Of a DNA stretch of 64,000 nucleotides, positions 36,320 to 46,633 are shown piece by piece. Position numbers and translations under genes: made by a program. The notes beneath the pieces were generated by a model that was not told where the DNA came from, ran no database searches, and saw only the letters and a program-made list of their open reading frames with translations. Source of the stretch: Tamarix chinensis (lineage: Eukaryota > Streptophyta > Magnoliopsida > Caryophyllales > Tamaricaceae). The stretch is from positions 93,479,001 to 93,543,000 of the forward strand of contig CM060180.1 of NCBI GenBank assembly GCA_030549775.1, read 5' to 3'. Within the stretch, counting starts at the first letter, position 1. Each line of letters opens with the position of its first letter.

Positions 36320-38352
36320 TGATGATAACAAACTCAATTATAAATTGACCTATCTTGTTAAGTGTACATGTGTATCATAGTAAAAAATTAAATTATTTAA
36401 CACTTAACTAAGTTAAGGAGTGCTAAGGAGATCAAATTTACAAATAATATATCAATAATAAGCCAAAGATCAACAAGGACAACATAATAATACTCTAGCT
36501 TCATGAACATCAATTTCATATGTGGAAAATATAAATAATGAAGGGATAAACAAGTGTGCCAAAAAAGCCAAGTCTTGAGTTTCAAGGAGTATGTTATAGT
36601 CTTAGGTTTATGTAAATATAATTTATGTATTTAGCAATTATATTTTTCAATGATTTATAAATTTATACTATTTCAAAATCATTTTTAAAATTTATAAAAT
36701 TATTTCATGCATAAAAAATGTCTATAAGTATTTACACAAAAGGATGTTCAAAATCAGTCATTTCTTAAGATCTTTTTCATATGAGATGACTTGAAAAATT
36801 CACCATAAATTCTATAGATATTATTTATGGATATATAATATTGCTATGGAAATCTAATAGGTCTTATTTAAAGAAAAAAAATAGGCATACAATTTTGATT
36901 ATGTAGGTCAGGGTATGATTTTTTTTAAAGGTATACAATGTTGAAAAATGAATCTACTAATTGTCTTGTTTCTAAAAATAATGGAATGGACTTGTTTTGA
37001 GAAACAAATTTAATGGTTTACTTTCCATACAAAATTATTTTTAGAGTCTGATTAAACTCATCATCTAGTTAGTTAAACCGGTCAACTCATTTGAATACCG
37101 ATCTACTGGTCAGATCATTTTTGAGATTTTCTGCTTGTAATTCGACAATTGGAGTATTTTTTTTACATTCAATAGTTAGTGCCAATTTTTCTCATCCTTT
37201 AGAACTATAAATGTGAGTTTTTATAATTTAATAAACATCAATTATGCTAGAACAAGTCTTCTAAAATCATCATTTTCACACCTAACAAAGAATCAAAGAG
37301 AGTTTTGATTTCTCACTTTTAAATCTAAATCTAACTTCTCTAGCACTCAATTTGTTCTTCATATTTAGATATATTGTTATTACAATTATAATAATTATTC
37401 ATATGGCTTGTTACTTCCCTCTATTTTGATTATACACTTTCATTTCTATATTTTTTGAGGAATCAGGTGTAAGCACATCAACATTATTCAAAACTCATTA
37501 TCAAGAGGTTATGTGCCTAAAATTCCTAGATAGGTCATTGAATTTGCATATACATAAACCTATAGGGGTTTAATAGGGTAGAATGAAAGATTATTCACAA
37601 TGATTTATAGTGGTTCAAGGGCCTAATACACCTCTACATCCACTAAAAAAATGTCTTTCCTTTTGGATTTTGACATATTCTTTTATTATGTATTGATAAT
37701 GATCACTCTTTTAGGTTTATGATCCTACAATCACAATGAAACCTCTAAGAGATGATTTAAACCTTTGTCTATTCAACCTCTCTAGGCTCATGAAGATACA
37801 AATCCAGTGACTTCACTTAAAATTCTAGACACACACAACCTCTTCATAATGAGTTTTGAAGTGTTGTTGTGTTTACAATTGATTCCTCACAAAATATAGA
37901 AATGAAAGTTTATAATCAAATGTGAGGGAATTAAACAAGATATATAAACAAGTATTACAAGTGTAAGAATAATATAGCTAATGCAGGAGCATCTAATGAT
38001 TGTCATGTTCATCTTAATTCTCAAGGTAAGGAAGAATTAGCTTTCTTAATGTTGGAGCCTATCATATTAAAAGTTCTTGATAATTTGTATATGCTTGGTG
38101 TTGAAAACCATTCAAGTTGTTCTTGTAGGTATGTCACATATTTGCAAGAAGAAGATGTTAATACACTTTAATGTGTACAAGTATTCAAAGCATGCAAGAC
38201 TATGGCATATATGAGATGATACTTTACAACAAGAAGATATGGTGATGATTCTCATTAGTTGTATTAACTTGTTGTAAACCCTAACTGTAAGTGTATTTTA
38301 TGTAAGTTAGGGTTTGATATAATTTCATGTATGCATCATAGTTAATTGTACA
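36320..38352 (+). mobile_element. LTR-like sequence of family D (boundaries uncertain)
   Basis: 36690-37400 matches the reverse complement of 43840-44535. The start TTTGATGATAACAAAC is a candidate LTR beginning. Contains CCGGTCAACT/GATCTACTGGTCAG palindromic motifs (37055-37115), reminiscent of the family C motif block. The right part holds a long foldback (37365-37985). The stretch 38000-38352 has no recognisable content. Confidence 0.5.
37365..37985. repeat. Imperfect inverted repeat (foldback), arms about 170-200 bp
   Basis: The left arm (37365-37560) reads as the reverse complement of the right arm (about 37785-37985). Anchors are TCATTTCTATATTTTTTGAGG versus CCTCACAAAATATAGAAATGA, and CAAAACTCATTATCAAGAGG versus CCTCTTCATAATGAGTTTTG. 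The spacer is roughly 220 bp. Confidence 0.8.
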
Positions 38353-39393
38353 TGAAATGCCCCGTAAATTTCTAATTTTAAAAATTATATTTAAATAAGA
38401 TTTTATTAGAAAAATTAATTAAATAAATCATTTTTATTAAAATAAAAGGGAATTAGTTAGGGAAAATTAAGAAGAAATTTACAAGTATTTTAATTTGGAG
38501 AAATTTTGGTATTTTAACTAATTAATGATTTTATTTTGAAAATTAATTAAATAAATTATTTTATTTAAAATAAGAAGGAGAAAATAGTTTTAAATTAATA
38601 TTAATTTTATAAATAATTTAATTTAACAAAATTAGAGTGATTTGCTAATTAAAATTAAATTTAAAGAAAATATTTTAAAAATCCTAATTTAGCCTAAAAA
38701 GGGATTTAAATATTATTATTTTTAACTATCCCAAATATTTTAATTTATTTATTTAACCCAACCCTCATGTTTTTCTTTTTTTCCTTTTTCCTTTTTCCTT
38801 TTTCTTTCTTCCTTTTTCTTTCTTCTTCTTTTCTTTTTCTTTTTCCTTCCCTCCCCGTTTGGGCCTACCTCTTTCCCACGACCCAGTCCCCCTTTCCTCT
38901 CCTTCCTTTTTCTTCGGCCCAGCCCAATCGAGCGATCGACCTCCTTCCTACACCGTCTCTACGCCATGTTTTATCTTTTTCCTCCTCTAAACGCTGCGTT
39001 CCATTTAAGTTTTTTTATCCCCTCGCGCCCGACCGGTTTTATTTCCTTTCTTTTATTTTTTCTTGATCACCCGGTCCAACCCCCTTTCTTCCTCCTTTCT
39101 TCTTCCTCCCTTTCCCGATGTCGATCAGCCTATAACTACACCGCCGCCCAGCCACGATTTTTGCCACCGGTTACGACCATTTTGACCGGCCATTTTTCTT
39201 CCTCTCTCTTCCCCCCAAATCGCCGGCCCTTTTGACCCAACCAAATCTCCATTTCTTATGTAATTTTCCCTCTCCTTTCCTTGTACAACCTTTGCCCCAT
39301 TCTACTCCCACCAGCCAACCTCACCGCCGGTAACCTTAACCCCACTTATCCTACTCTCTAGCCGATCCACAGACCCTAACCACTCTTCTAAAG

Positions 39394-39407
39394 CCTATAA
39401 ATACCCC
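39394..39407 (+). promoter_or_regulatory. TATA-like box of LTR B4
   Basis: CCTATAAATACCCC, conserved with 6512-6525 (minus) in B0, at the 3' part of the polypyrimidine block. Confidence 0.6.
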
Positions 39408-40089
39408 CGGTTTGAGCTCTGTATTGAGCTTTGGTTGTTCACCCAGAATTCCCCGACCTTACCACCGCCTCCCCTTTAGACTCCAGTTCCTTCGCCTCTG
39501 GCCAACTTCGCCGCCCGTTCTGGCCACCCAACTCATCCTTGCACCGCCCTATAACTGACTGTGCCTTCCCTCTCCCTCTATTCTTCCTGCACAAGCCGTT
39601 GAGGCTGGGCGAAGTAGCCCCCTCAACCAACCTATTTTTCTACCTCCGCCACCCTTTGCGCCACCTTTAACCACCTCTTCTGCCGCTTCCGCCATTTTTT
39701 CACCTCCCATTCTCTTCTGCAGATACCTTCCCCTACCTTTTCTTTTCCTCTCCCTCCCTCTCCTCCTCTCTTTCTCTCCTTCTTCTCCATTCGACCACTG
39801 CCACCGCCGCCGTGCGCCGCCACCTTTGGCTGTGTCGCTACCCTCATATGGCTCCTCTCCCTCTGGGCAGTCTTAAACACCCCAACTCCCACCTTAATTC
39901 TCCCTATCTTTTTCCTAACATTCAACTTTTACCCTTTTCTTTCCTTTTTTAGGCCACTGTAGTCGTCGTCGTGCACTAGCTCTGGTACCGCCCATCTTCT
40001 CCAGCCTAAGGTTGAACCCTAGACCCTCTAAACTCTTTTCCCTATTTTTACAAGCCTTAATTTATTTTATTTCATTTATTTGAATATAA

Positions 40090-40620
40090 ATACTATTATT
40101 ATTATTATTATTATTTTAATATGTAGTATTATTATTGTTAGTATTAATGTTTTTATTATTATTTATGTTGAGGGCTGAAACCCTATTGTATTTTTAATTA
40201 GATTTTATTATTATTCTTCTTATTATTTCTATTATTACTATTATTAATATCAATATGTTATTGTTATTATAATTATAATTATTTTTATTTTTACTATTTC
40301 GAATTACTACTATTATTATTCCATTATTAGTATTACAACTACTTTACTATTATCTTTGCTGCTGCTATTATTATTATTATTATTATTACTAAATTTTGTT
40401 ATTTATTTTACTAATATTATTATTAGTATGATTTTGGTAAAGGGGGCCGAATCCTTTATTTCACTTTGTTTTGAATAATGTCCTTGTTATTATTATTGTT
40501 GCTATTATTATTATTATTACTAGTTATATTATCATTGATATTATTTTTAGTATCTTTTCTATTATTATTTTAGTATCATTATTATTATTAATAGAGTAAA
40601 GTTTTCAATCTTATATTATC
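40090..40620. repeat. ATT-rich triplet block in B4
   Basis: Several hundred bases dominated by ATT triplets with ACT/GTT variants. Equivalent in position to blocks in B0 and B2. Confidence 0.9.
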
Positions 40621-41149
40621 AACTTTTATAATATTTCTATTATTTCTATATCTTTAGCAAAGTTAGTAATTAGTTAATGTTATTTTATAAATATTATTAT
40701 TTTATTAAAAACCTAGTATTATAATAAGTTAGTGATTAATAGTATTTTTGATAGGAGAGAGTCTAATTTTAGCTTTTCCCTCATAATAGGTGAGACCAGT
40801 CAAAGCCCTAAGGAGGCATAGGACTGTGCTCCAAGACCAGTGTCGTTTTAGGTAAGGGTGTTACTAAGGCATTTTGTGTGTTTATATGTATTATGTGCTT
40901 CGCATACTATGTATCCTATGTTTATCATTATTAATTATGTTGTATGTGGTATAATGTGGAGTTGAAGTATGTTTTTGTGTATTTGCATGGCATATGTATT
41001 ATGTATATGTGATGATATGTGTTGTGACCCTGTAAGACATGCATGTGAGGATGTTGATATAGTTTGTGTGGGAGAAAGGATGAAAAAGGAGGATGGGGAA
41101 AGAATTTGACCAAGGAATGAGAGTTAATCTAAGTATTATAATGATCCAT

Positions 41150-41540
41150 GTGTGGAAGAGTAAAATATAATTTATGGTTTCGTATGGAAGTATATAAATT
41201 ATGGTTTTTATATGGGAGAATCTAATTTATAGTTTTATAAGGGAGAATCTAGTTTATGGTTTTGTATGGGAGAATATAACTTATGGTTTCTTATGGGAGA
41301 ATCTAATTTATGGTTTCATTATGGTTTTGTGTGAGAGAATTTAATCTATGGTTTTGTATGGAAGAATCTAATGTAGGGTTTTGTATGGATAAATCTTTGG
41401 TTTTATATGGTTTGAATTTAGGGTTTGGTATGAATGAATCTTGGGTTTTATATGGATTGAATCTAGGGTTTGGTATGGATGGATCTTTGGTTTTGTGTGG
41501 ATTAAATTTAGGGTTTTGTATGACAGAATCTAGGGTTTAC
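41150..41540. repeat. ~27-bp minisatellite in B4
   Basis: Units approximate AGAATCTAATTTATGGTTTT plus GTATGGG, about ten to thirteen copies, grading into TTTGGTATGGATGGATC-type variants after 41400. Confidence 0.85.
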
Positions 41541-41799
41541 ATGATGGTATTAATGGTTGCATGGTGGTATTAATAGTTGCATGGTGGTATTAATGGTTGT
41601 ATGGTGGATTAGGGTTTGCATGGTGGTATTAATGGTTGCATGGTGGTATTAGGGTTTGCATGATGGTATTAATGGTTGCATGGTGGTATTAGGGTTTGCA
41701 TTGTGGTATTAATGGTTGTATGGTGGTATTAGGGTCTGCATGGTGGTATTAATAGTTACATGGTGGTATTAGGGTTTGCATGGTGGTATTAGGGTTGGC
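41541..41799. repeat. 20-bp minisatellite in B4, 13 units
   Basis: Thirteen units of ATGGTGGTATTAATGGTTGC, or its variant with AGGGTTTGC in the second half, the two forms largely alternating from 41601 on. One unit is 19 bp. Confidence 0.9.
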
Positions 41800-42299
41800 A
41801 TGGGATATATAATGTCTGCATGGGAGTGCAATTTACGTATGGAACGTTGGTTTGGGATGTGAGGATGGTAATGTAAGCGTTGTTTGGGTGGTTGAACACT
41901 TTGGATGGAAAATAGTACCAGAAGCATTATAAGGGTATGGAGGAGATTGAATTAGGGTTTTGAGTGATTAACTATGGGTTGTTGTGATTAACTAGTGTTG
42001 GAGTGGCTAATTGTGGTTTGTTGTGATTAACTAAGGTTTGGAATGGCTAATTATGGTTGTTATGGTTAAATAGGGGTTGGATTGGTTAACTATGGTTTGT
42101 TGTGGTTAATTAGGGTTTGGTGTGGCTGCTTAGGGTTTTTATTGTATCATGTGTAATTGGTGATTAAAGTGTAATTATGATGGTAGAATCTATGATTTGT
42201 GATGTGTGAAGTGTAAAGCGAATGATTCATGCATGTCCAAGGTGAAAGCTTATGAAAAAGATACTTAAGATATTAATTACTTAAAGTGGAAGATATTGA

Positions 42300-42620
42300 G
42301 ACGGGACCAACCGATCCACCGGTAAGGAATAGTGGTTAGGATTTTTATCCTATATGCGACTGATCCACCAGTTATAATAGTGGGGGTTCCCGAGCTCAAT
42401 AAACACAAATTAGAGTTTTGCTAAAGCACCTAAAAGATACTAATTACTTACAGTGGAACACCATGTGAGCTGGGGTCAACCGATCCACCGGTTAGGAATA
42501 GTAGTTAGGATGCGTAGTCCTATGTGTCTCCGATCCACCGGCTATAATAGTGGTTAAGGTATGATACCCTATGTGCCTCCGATCCATCGGCTATAATAGT
42601 GGGGGCTTCCGTACTCACAT
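42300..42620 (+). repeat. AATAGTGG motif block in B4
   Basis: Units near 42312, 42360, 42485, 42530 and 42580: CCGATCCACCGG followed by (T/C)ATAATAGTGG. A CTGGGGTCAACCGATCC spacer precedes the third. Confidence 0.8.
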
Positions 42621-43354
42621 GAATTTGATAAAAAGTATGGTGTGAATCGATTTCTGATTAGAGATTAATTAAATAATTAATCCAGACTATACATGGGCCT
42701 TTATGTATCCACCCGAATGATGGTTCATTATTATGTTATCATGTTGGCCTTTATGTTCTTTTATTCTAATGCATGGTTTACGTAATTTTATGTGTTGACC
42801 TTAGTGCTCGGTTACCTTACTCAGTACGTAGCGTACTAATCACCCTTTTCATAGGTGTTGCTCATTCCCACGAGTAGTATGCCCCTTCTGACTTTGTGCA
42901 GGTGGGCGAGATATCAGTCGGGGTTGTGTGTTGAGCATGTTTTGGCTCAAGTTCGAGATTGACGTGACCATAGTCATTATTTATACGATTTACGTTCGTT
43001 TGTTATTTTGTTTGTATCAAATTTATCCTTTTGAATAATTACCTTATCTTGAGTATTTTAAATAAATCTTTTATTGGTTGTAAGTTTATTTCTCTTTTGG
43101 AATTGAATTACAATTCTTTATGCGTACTCTGATTTTGTTTTACAACCATGTAATGCTTAATTGGAGTTTAGTTTGTCTTGATTTATAATTGATCGTTAAT
43201 CTTTTCTTTAGCCTTAGCACTTGGTATTGAAATGGTCGGAGAGAGCCGGTTTGGTACTAAGTGTGACGGTAACATCCCCAGAATTCGTGGGTTTTAATTT
43301 AAAATTCTTCCGCTTTTTTTTTATATAAAAAGTAGTGAATTTTGGAGTATTACA

Positions 43355-43839
43355 GTATGGATTTGTAATATTGATCCTTAGTATCATTTAACCAATGATA
43401 TTGTGATTAGGATTAAGTGTTATATGGGTTTAATTCAACCAAGATTAATGGGCTTGAATTAAGATTGAGTGCTGGCTGGAAGGCTTGTCGAACCAGCTAG
43501 AACTTCTTCCCTATATATACACTATTATACACGCATGAAATGGATGGAATATACATAATTTGAATACAACTTTGAGCTAGCAGAGCCTGCGTCTATCTCT
43601 CTCAATTTGAGTCGTCTTTGAGAAAGGAAAAGCCCGGGGCATATCCTTCCTCCATTGATCTCAACCTTCGAAACTTTGAAGCTGATTCAAACCTTTGAAA
43701 ACCAACCTGCATCTTCAACATGTTTTCTTTGAGTTTAATCCATATGAAACCTTCATTTCTTTTGCTTAATGTCATGGGTGACATCTCCAAAACATCAGCC
43801 TTTGATCCAACCTTTCCTCCACTTTGATTTACGCATCAC
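43355..43839. other. Unassigned segment with a short open frame
   Basis: Not homologous to the A-D LTRs. It contains TGTTATATGGGTTTAATTC and a TATA-like CCTATATATACAC (43512-43524) on plus. A 62-residue minus frame (43602-43790) includes EGFIWIKLKENMLKMQVGF and FRRLRSMEEGY; its composition looks more protein-like than the surrounding artefacts, but I do not recognise it. It could be a captured exon fragment or part of an unplaced LTR or leader. Confidence 0.35.
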
Positions 43840-44535
43840 TAGCTAAATATAAAAAACAAATTGGGCACAATAGAAGTTTAATTTATATTTGAAAGTGTGA
43901 AATCAAAACTCTTTTTGATTATTTATAAGATATAAAAATGATGATTTTAGAAGAGTTGTGCTAGCTTAATTAATGTTAATTAAATTCTAACAAATATTAT
44001 ATATAGTGCTAAAAGATGAGAAAAATCAGCACTAGCCGTTGGGTGTAAAAAGTACTTTAACGATCAAATTAAAACGGAAAAAAAATTCTAAAAAATGCCT
44101 AAGCCAATTAATTAGTATTTAAACCAATCAACTAGTATTGACAGATCAGATAATGTGTTTAAGTATAGGATAAAATACATGTTTCTAAAGATTAAACCAG
44201 CTAACTAGTCTTGAGAAACCAGTCTATCAGTTTTGAGATACCAGTTGATTGGTGGATTCAGCTTTCAAAATTGTGCATTTAAAGAAAGACCATAGCTTGA
44301 ATTATAGAGGTTAAAATTTTATGTCGTCTTTTATTTATTTATGTAAAGTATACATCTTAATATTTCCAAAAAAGTATTATGCATCCAAAAATAATTTTCA
44401 TGGAATTTATGGTGAACTTTTCAAGTCATCTCACATGAAAAAGGGCTTAAAAATGACTGATTTTGAGCATCCTTTTGTGTAAATACTTGTAGACATTTTT
44501 TATGCATGAAATCAGTTTATGACCTTATTGAAAAG
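43840..44535 (-). mobile_element. Family D LTR fragment, reverse orientation
   Basis: Reverse complement of about 36690-37400, including the shared ATCATTTTCACACC-like and CATCTCACATGAAAAAG/CTTTTTCATATGAGATG segments. It carries GTCAACTAGT-type palindromic motifs at 44100-44260. It abuts the gag remnant on its right. Confidence 0.7.
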
Positions 44536-45412
44536 TAGCATTCAAATTCTCTGTAGACCATCTTGCCACAATTCTAGCACTAAATCATTCTATCATGTTA
44601 GTCCTTGCATGGGTGGTTTCCTTTGCACACCTTGCAGTGATAGTGCCTCAAAGGTCAGTTATTCTTGAACTGTGCTCCAAAAAATTGTGAAGGCGGATCG
44701 CCACTAGGTTGATTATGTTCCGCACTTGATTGAACCCTCTTATCACCTCCATGATCCTAAAAATTATCTAGTGGCCCTTACTAAGGCCCCTTTTAGCTTC
44801 CTATATCCTCCTTAGGGCACAAGTCCTCTTGTACATCATGAGTATATCTCTTATAATCTCTCCTCCAAAAAGCTCTTAGGTTCGTAGGTCCAACCCTTAC
44901 TCAAATCGATGAGAAACTATCTTCTCACTGCCAGCTGTCTTTAGAGCAAAAGTAAGAAGCTTGGAGAACTTACTGAAGTAATCCTTAGTCAACATGCTTT
45001 CATGCTGCATGGCTAAAAACTCGACATGCTTTATATGAAACACATACAAAGAATAGTAGTGTGCTCTCAAAGTCGTAAAAAATACTTTCCAAGTATCTAC
45101 CAACTCAACTGCTCGGAGTTGGTATCCTCTCCATCATCCATCTGCTTTCCTTCATAGGCTGAATGTGTCGACATCTACCTTATTTCCATTGGGGCAATCA
45201 CAAGCCCTAAAGATCTTTTCTAACTCCCTTATCTACCTCTCCAAAGCCGTCGGATCGTCAACTCCTTCAAACACAAGTTGGTGATGAAACCTAACCTCTC
45301 TAAGCCAATTCTCAACCTAAATAGGTATTGGATGTGGCAGCTGAAGCTGAGGCTATGGATATAACTTTTCCACCCTCTCCACTACTACAATGAGTAACTC
45401 TTCCATATGCAT
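44536..45412 (-). pseudogene. Chromovirus gag remnant (element F)
   Basis: Minus-strand Gag. N-terminal part ENWLREVRFHHQLVFEGVDD (45250-45317), then LEKIFRACDCPNG with a stop. The open segment 44897-45103 has VDTWKVFFTTLRAHYYS and LTKDYFSKFSKLLTFA, typical of the retrotransposon-gag core. The C-terminal part shows two CCHC-type knuckles, HCKVCKGNHPCKD (about 44602-44639) and C-x-NCGKMVYREFEC (about 44538-44580), the Tekay/Del arrangement. No pol follows: the D-type LTR begins at its 3' end. Start near 45412 inferred from the family pattern. Confidence 0.75.
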
Positions 45413-45871
45413 TAGGTTCAAGTTTAGAGCCATAATACCAAAGAAGATAGGATAATAGGGTTACAACCCTAATGAACATAAACAAAGGCCACCTATAGGA
45501 AGGATAGCACTCCATATCATCCAAAGGCTAACAATATTAATAACATGCTTCATAAGGGTTGCATAACATTGTACACATGCATTAAAAGAAGTACCGACAT
45601 TCTTACCTAATGGTCAAACAACATTCATGCTCACAAACTTTACAACAATAATAGTTAGAACGTCATAACCAAAGGAAATTTATATCTACTAGGGTTACAC
45701 GTACTACAAGGATAAATCACTAACCTAATAATCATTCACCAAACATAAACATTAAGCATGGAATGCCTAACTAAAATCTGAAAACCTATCCTAGTCAATC
45801 ATCACCATCAAAACCTTGGAGGCTCAAATACGTAGCAGCATCAAATGCCTAATTATCAAATGCAGTATCAT

Positions 45872-46260
45872 CTACTCTCTCTCCAAATCATAAGGAGACC
45901 CATCCACTTCATCAAACTCACTCATATAGTCTAGGGCAATACTTGGCGGTATTCCCATCCTAGTTCTCCATGCATCATCTATCATGGTCAACTCTCTTTT
46001 TAGCTGATTGTAGTGTAACAAGAAACACTCATCTTCCATAAACTTGGGATGTGGGACACTTGTCATGAACAGATCCCTATACACCTATCTTGCCAAAATT
46101 CATGGCTCTACTTAAGGTAGAGTCGTCAACAAATGGTTAGATTAAAACATATAAGGCCTAATGTACATGCCTTCTTCCACCATGTGGTTCAACTTTGTAG
46201 TTAGCCACCTTACGTGGACTTTGATATCCTCACCAGGCAACATCCTAAAGTGTGCAATAG
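45872..46260 (-). pseudogene. Unassigned ORF between primer site and gag of element F
   Basis: The open part (45872-46084) is 70 codons with FMEDECFLLHYNQLKREL and SIALDYMSEFDEVDGSPYD. Upstream in the same frame, after a few stops, MLPGEDIKVHVRWLTTKLN and MVEEGMYIRPYMF are readable. The composition is protein-like. It lies on the same strand as gag and upstream of it, where Tekay/Del elements usually have only a leader. I do not recognise the family. It could be a captured host fragment or a lineage-specific ORF. Confidence 0.4.
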
Positions 46261-46555
46261 GTAGTTATGATGCTTTAATAGATATTCTATGGTATCCTAC
46301 AAGACACAACAAATCACCTTAGATTTCATCAGCCAAACCATCTACCAACAATAAATTTTCTCGAACTCCCAACCAAGATCAAACTCAATTCTCTATTCCA
46401 AATTTCACCAACAAAACCTTAGGAGTATTACTCCAAGTGCTATGACCAATAAAATATAATCCCTATCTCATAATCCTCACAAGGCTAAATTAGGTTTTAA
46501 AACACTTTGTAAATAGAATAGTTCACAAACAAAAGAGAGGATTTTTAAAATAAAA

Positions 46556-46633
46556 GCTCTGATAACAACTTGTAACACCTTCATTTTACCTGCTAGAAAT
46601 TTTTGTTTTTCATGTAAGCATTGATTACTAAAG
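46556..46633 (-). other. Primer binding site and LTR 3' end of element F
   Basis: Minus strand reads ...GAAGGTGTTACA (LTR end, TG at 46571 on plus) followed by AGTTGTTATCAGAGC (46556-46570). The latter is one base from the AGTTGGTATCAGAGC form of the initiator tRNA-Met site. Only about 60-80 bp of LTR remain before the Athila LTR begins; GGGTGCTACCGTT (46639-46651) may still be F LTR, equivalent to GGATGTTACCGTC of B4 read in reverse. Confidence 0.75.

Larger units (their letters stand above)
38353..43354 (+). mobile_element. Solo LTR, family B (copy B4)
   Basis: The clearest plus-strand example of the family: start TGAAATGCCCCGTAAATTTC, end GAATTTTGGAGTATTACA, 5.0 kb. Order: AT-rich start; polypyrimidine block 38770-40020 with a TATA-like box; triplet block 40090-40620; the segment AAGGAGGCATAGGACTGTGC; minisatellites 41150-42130; AATAGTGG block 42300-42620; CTCAGTACGTAGCGTAC; tail TAAGTGTGACGGTAACATCCCC. 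Flanks GTACA (38348-38352) and GTATG (43355-43359) match at three of five bases, the differences being transitions. The frames at 38767-39925 and 41310-41573 are composition or repeat artefacts. Confidence 0.82.

Noticed and set aside
46556..46570. tRNA gene or fragment (TATCAGAGC)
   Set aside because: It is a retroelement primer binding site adjacent to an LTR end; no cloverleaf can be formed.
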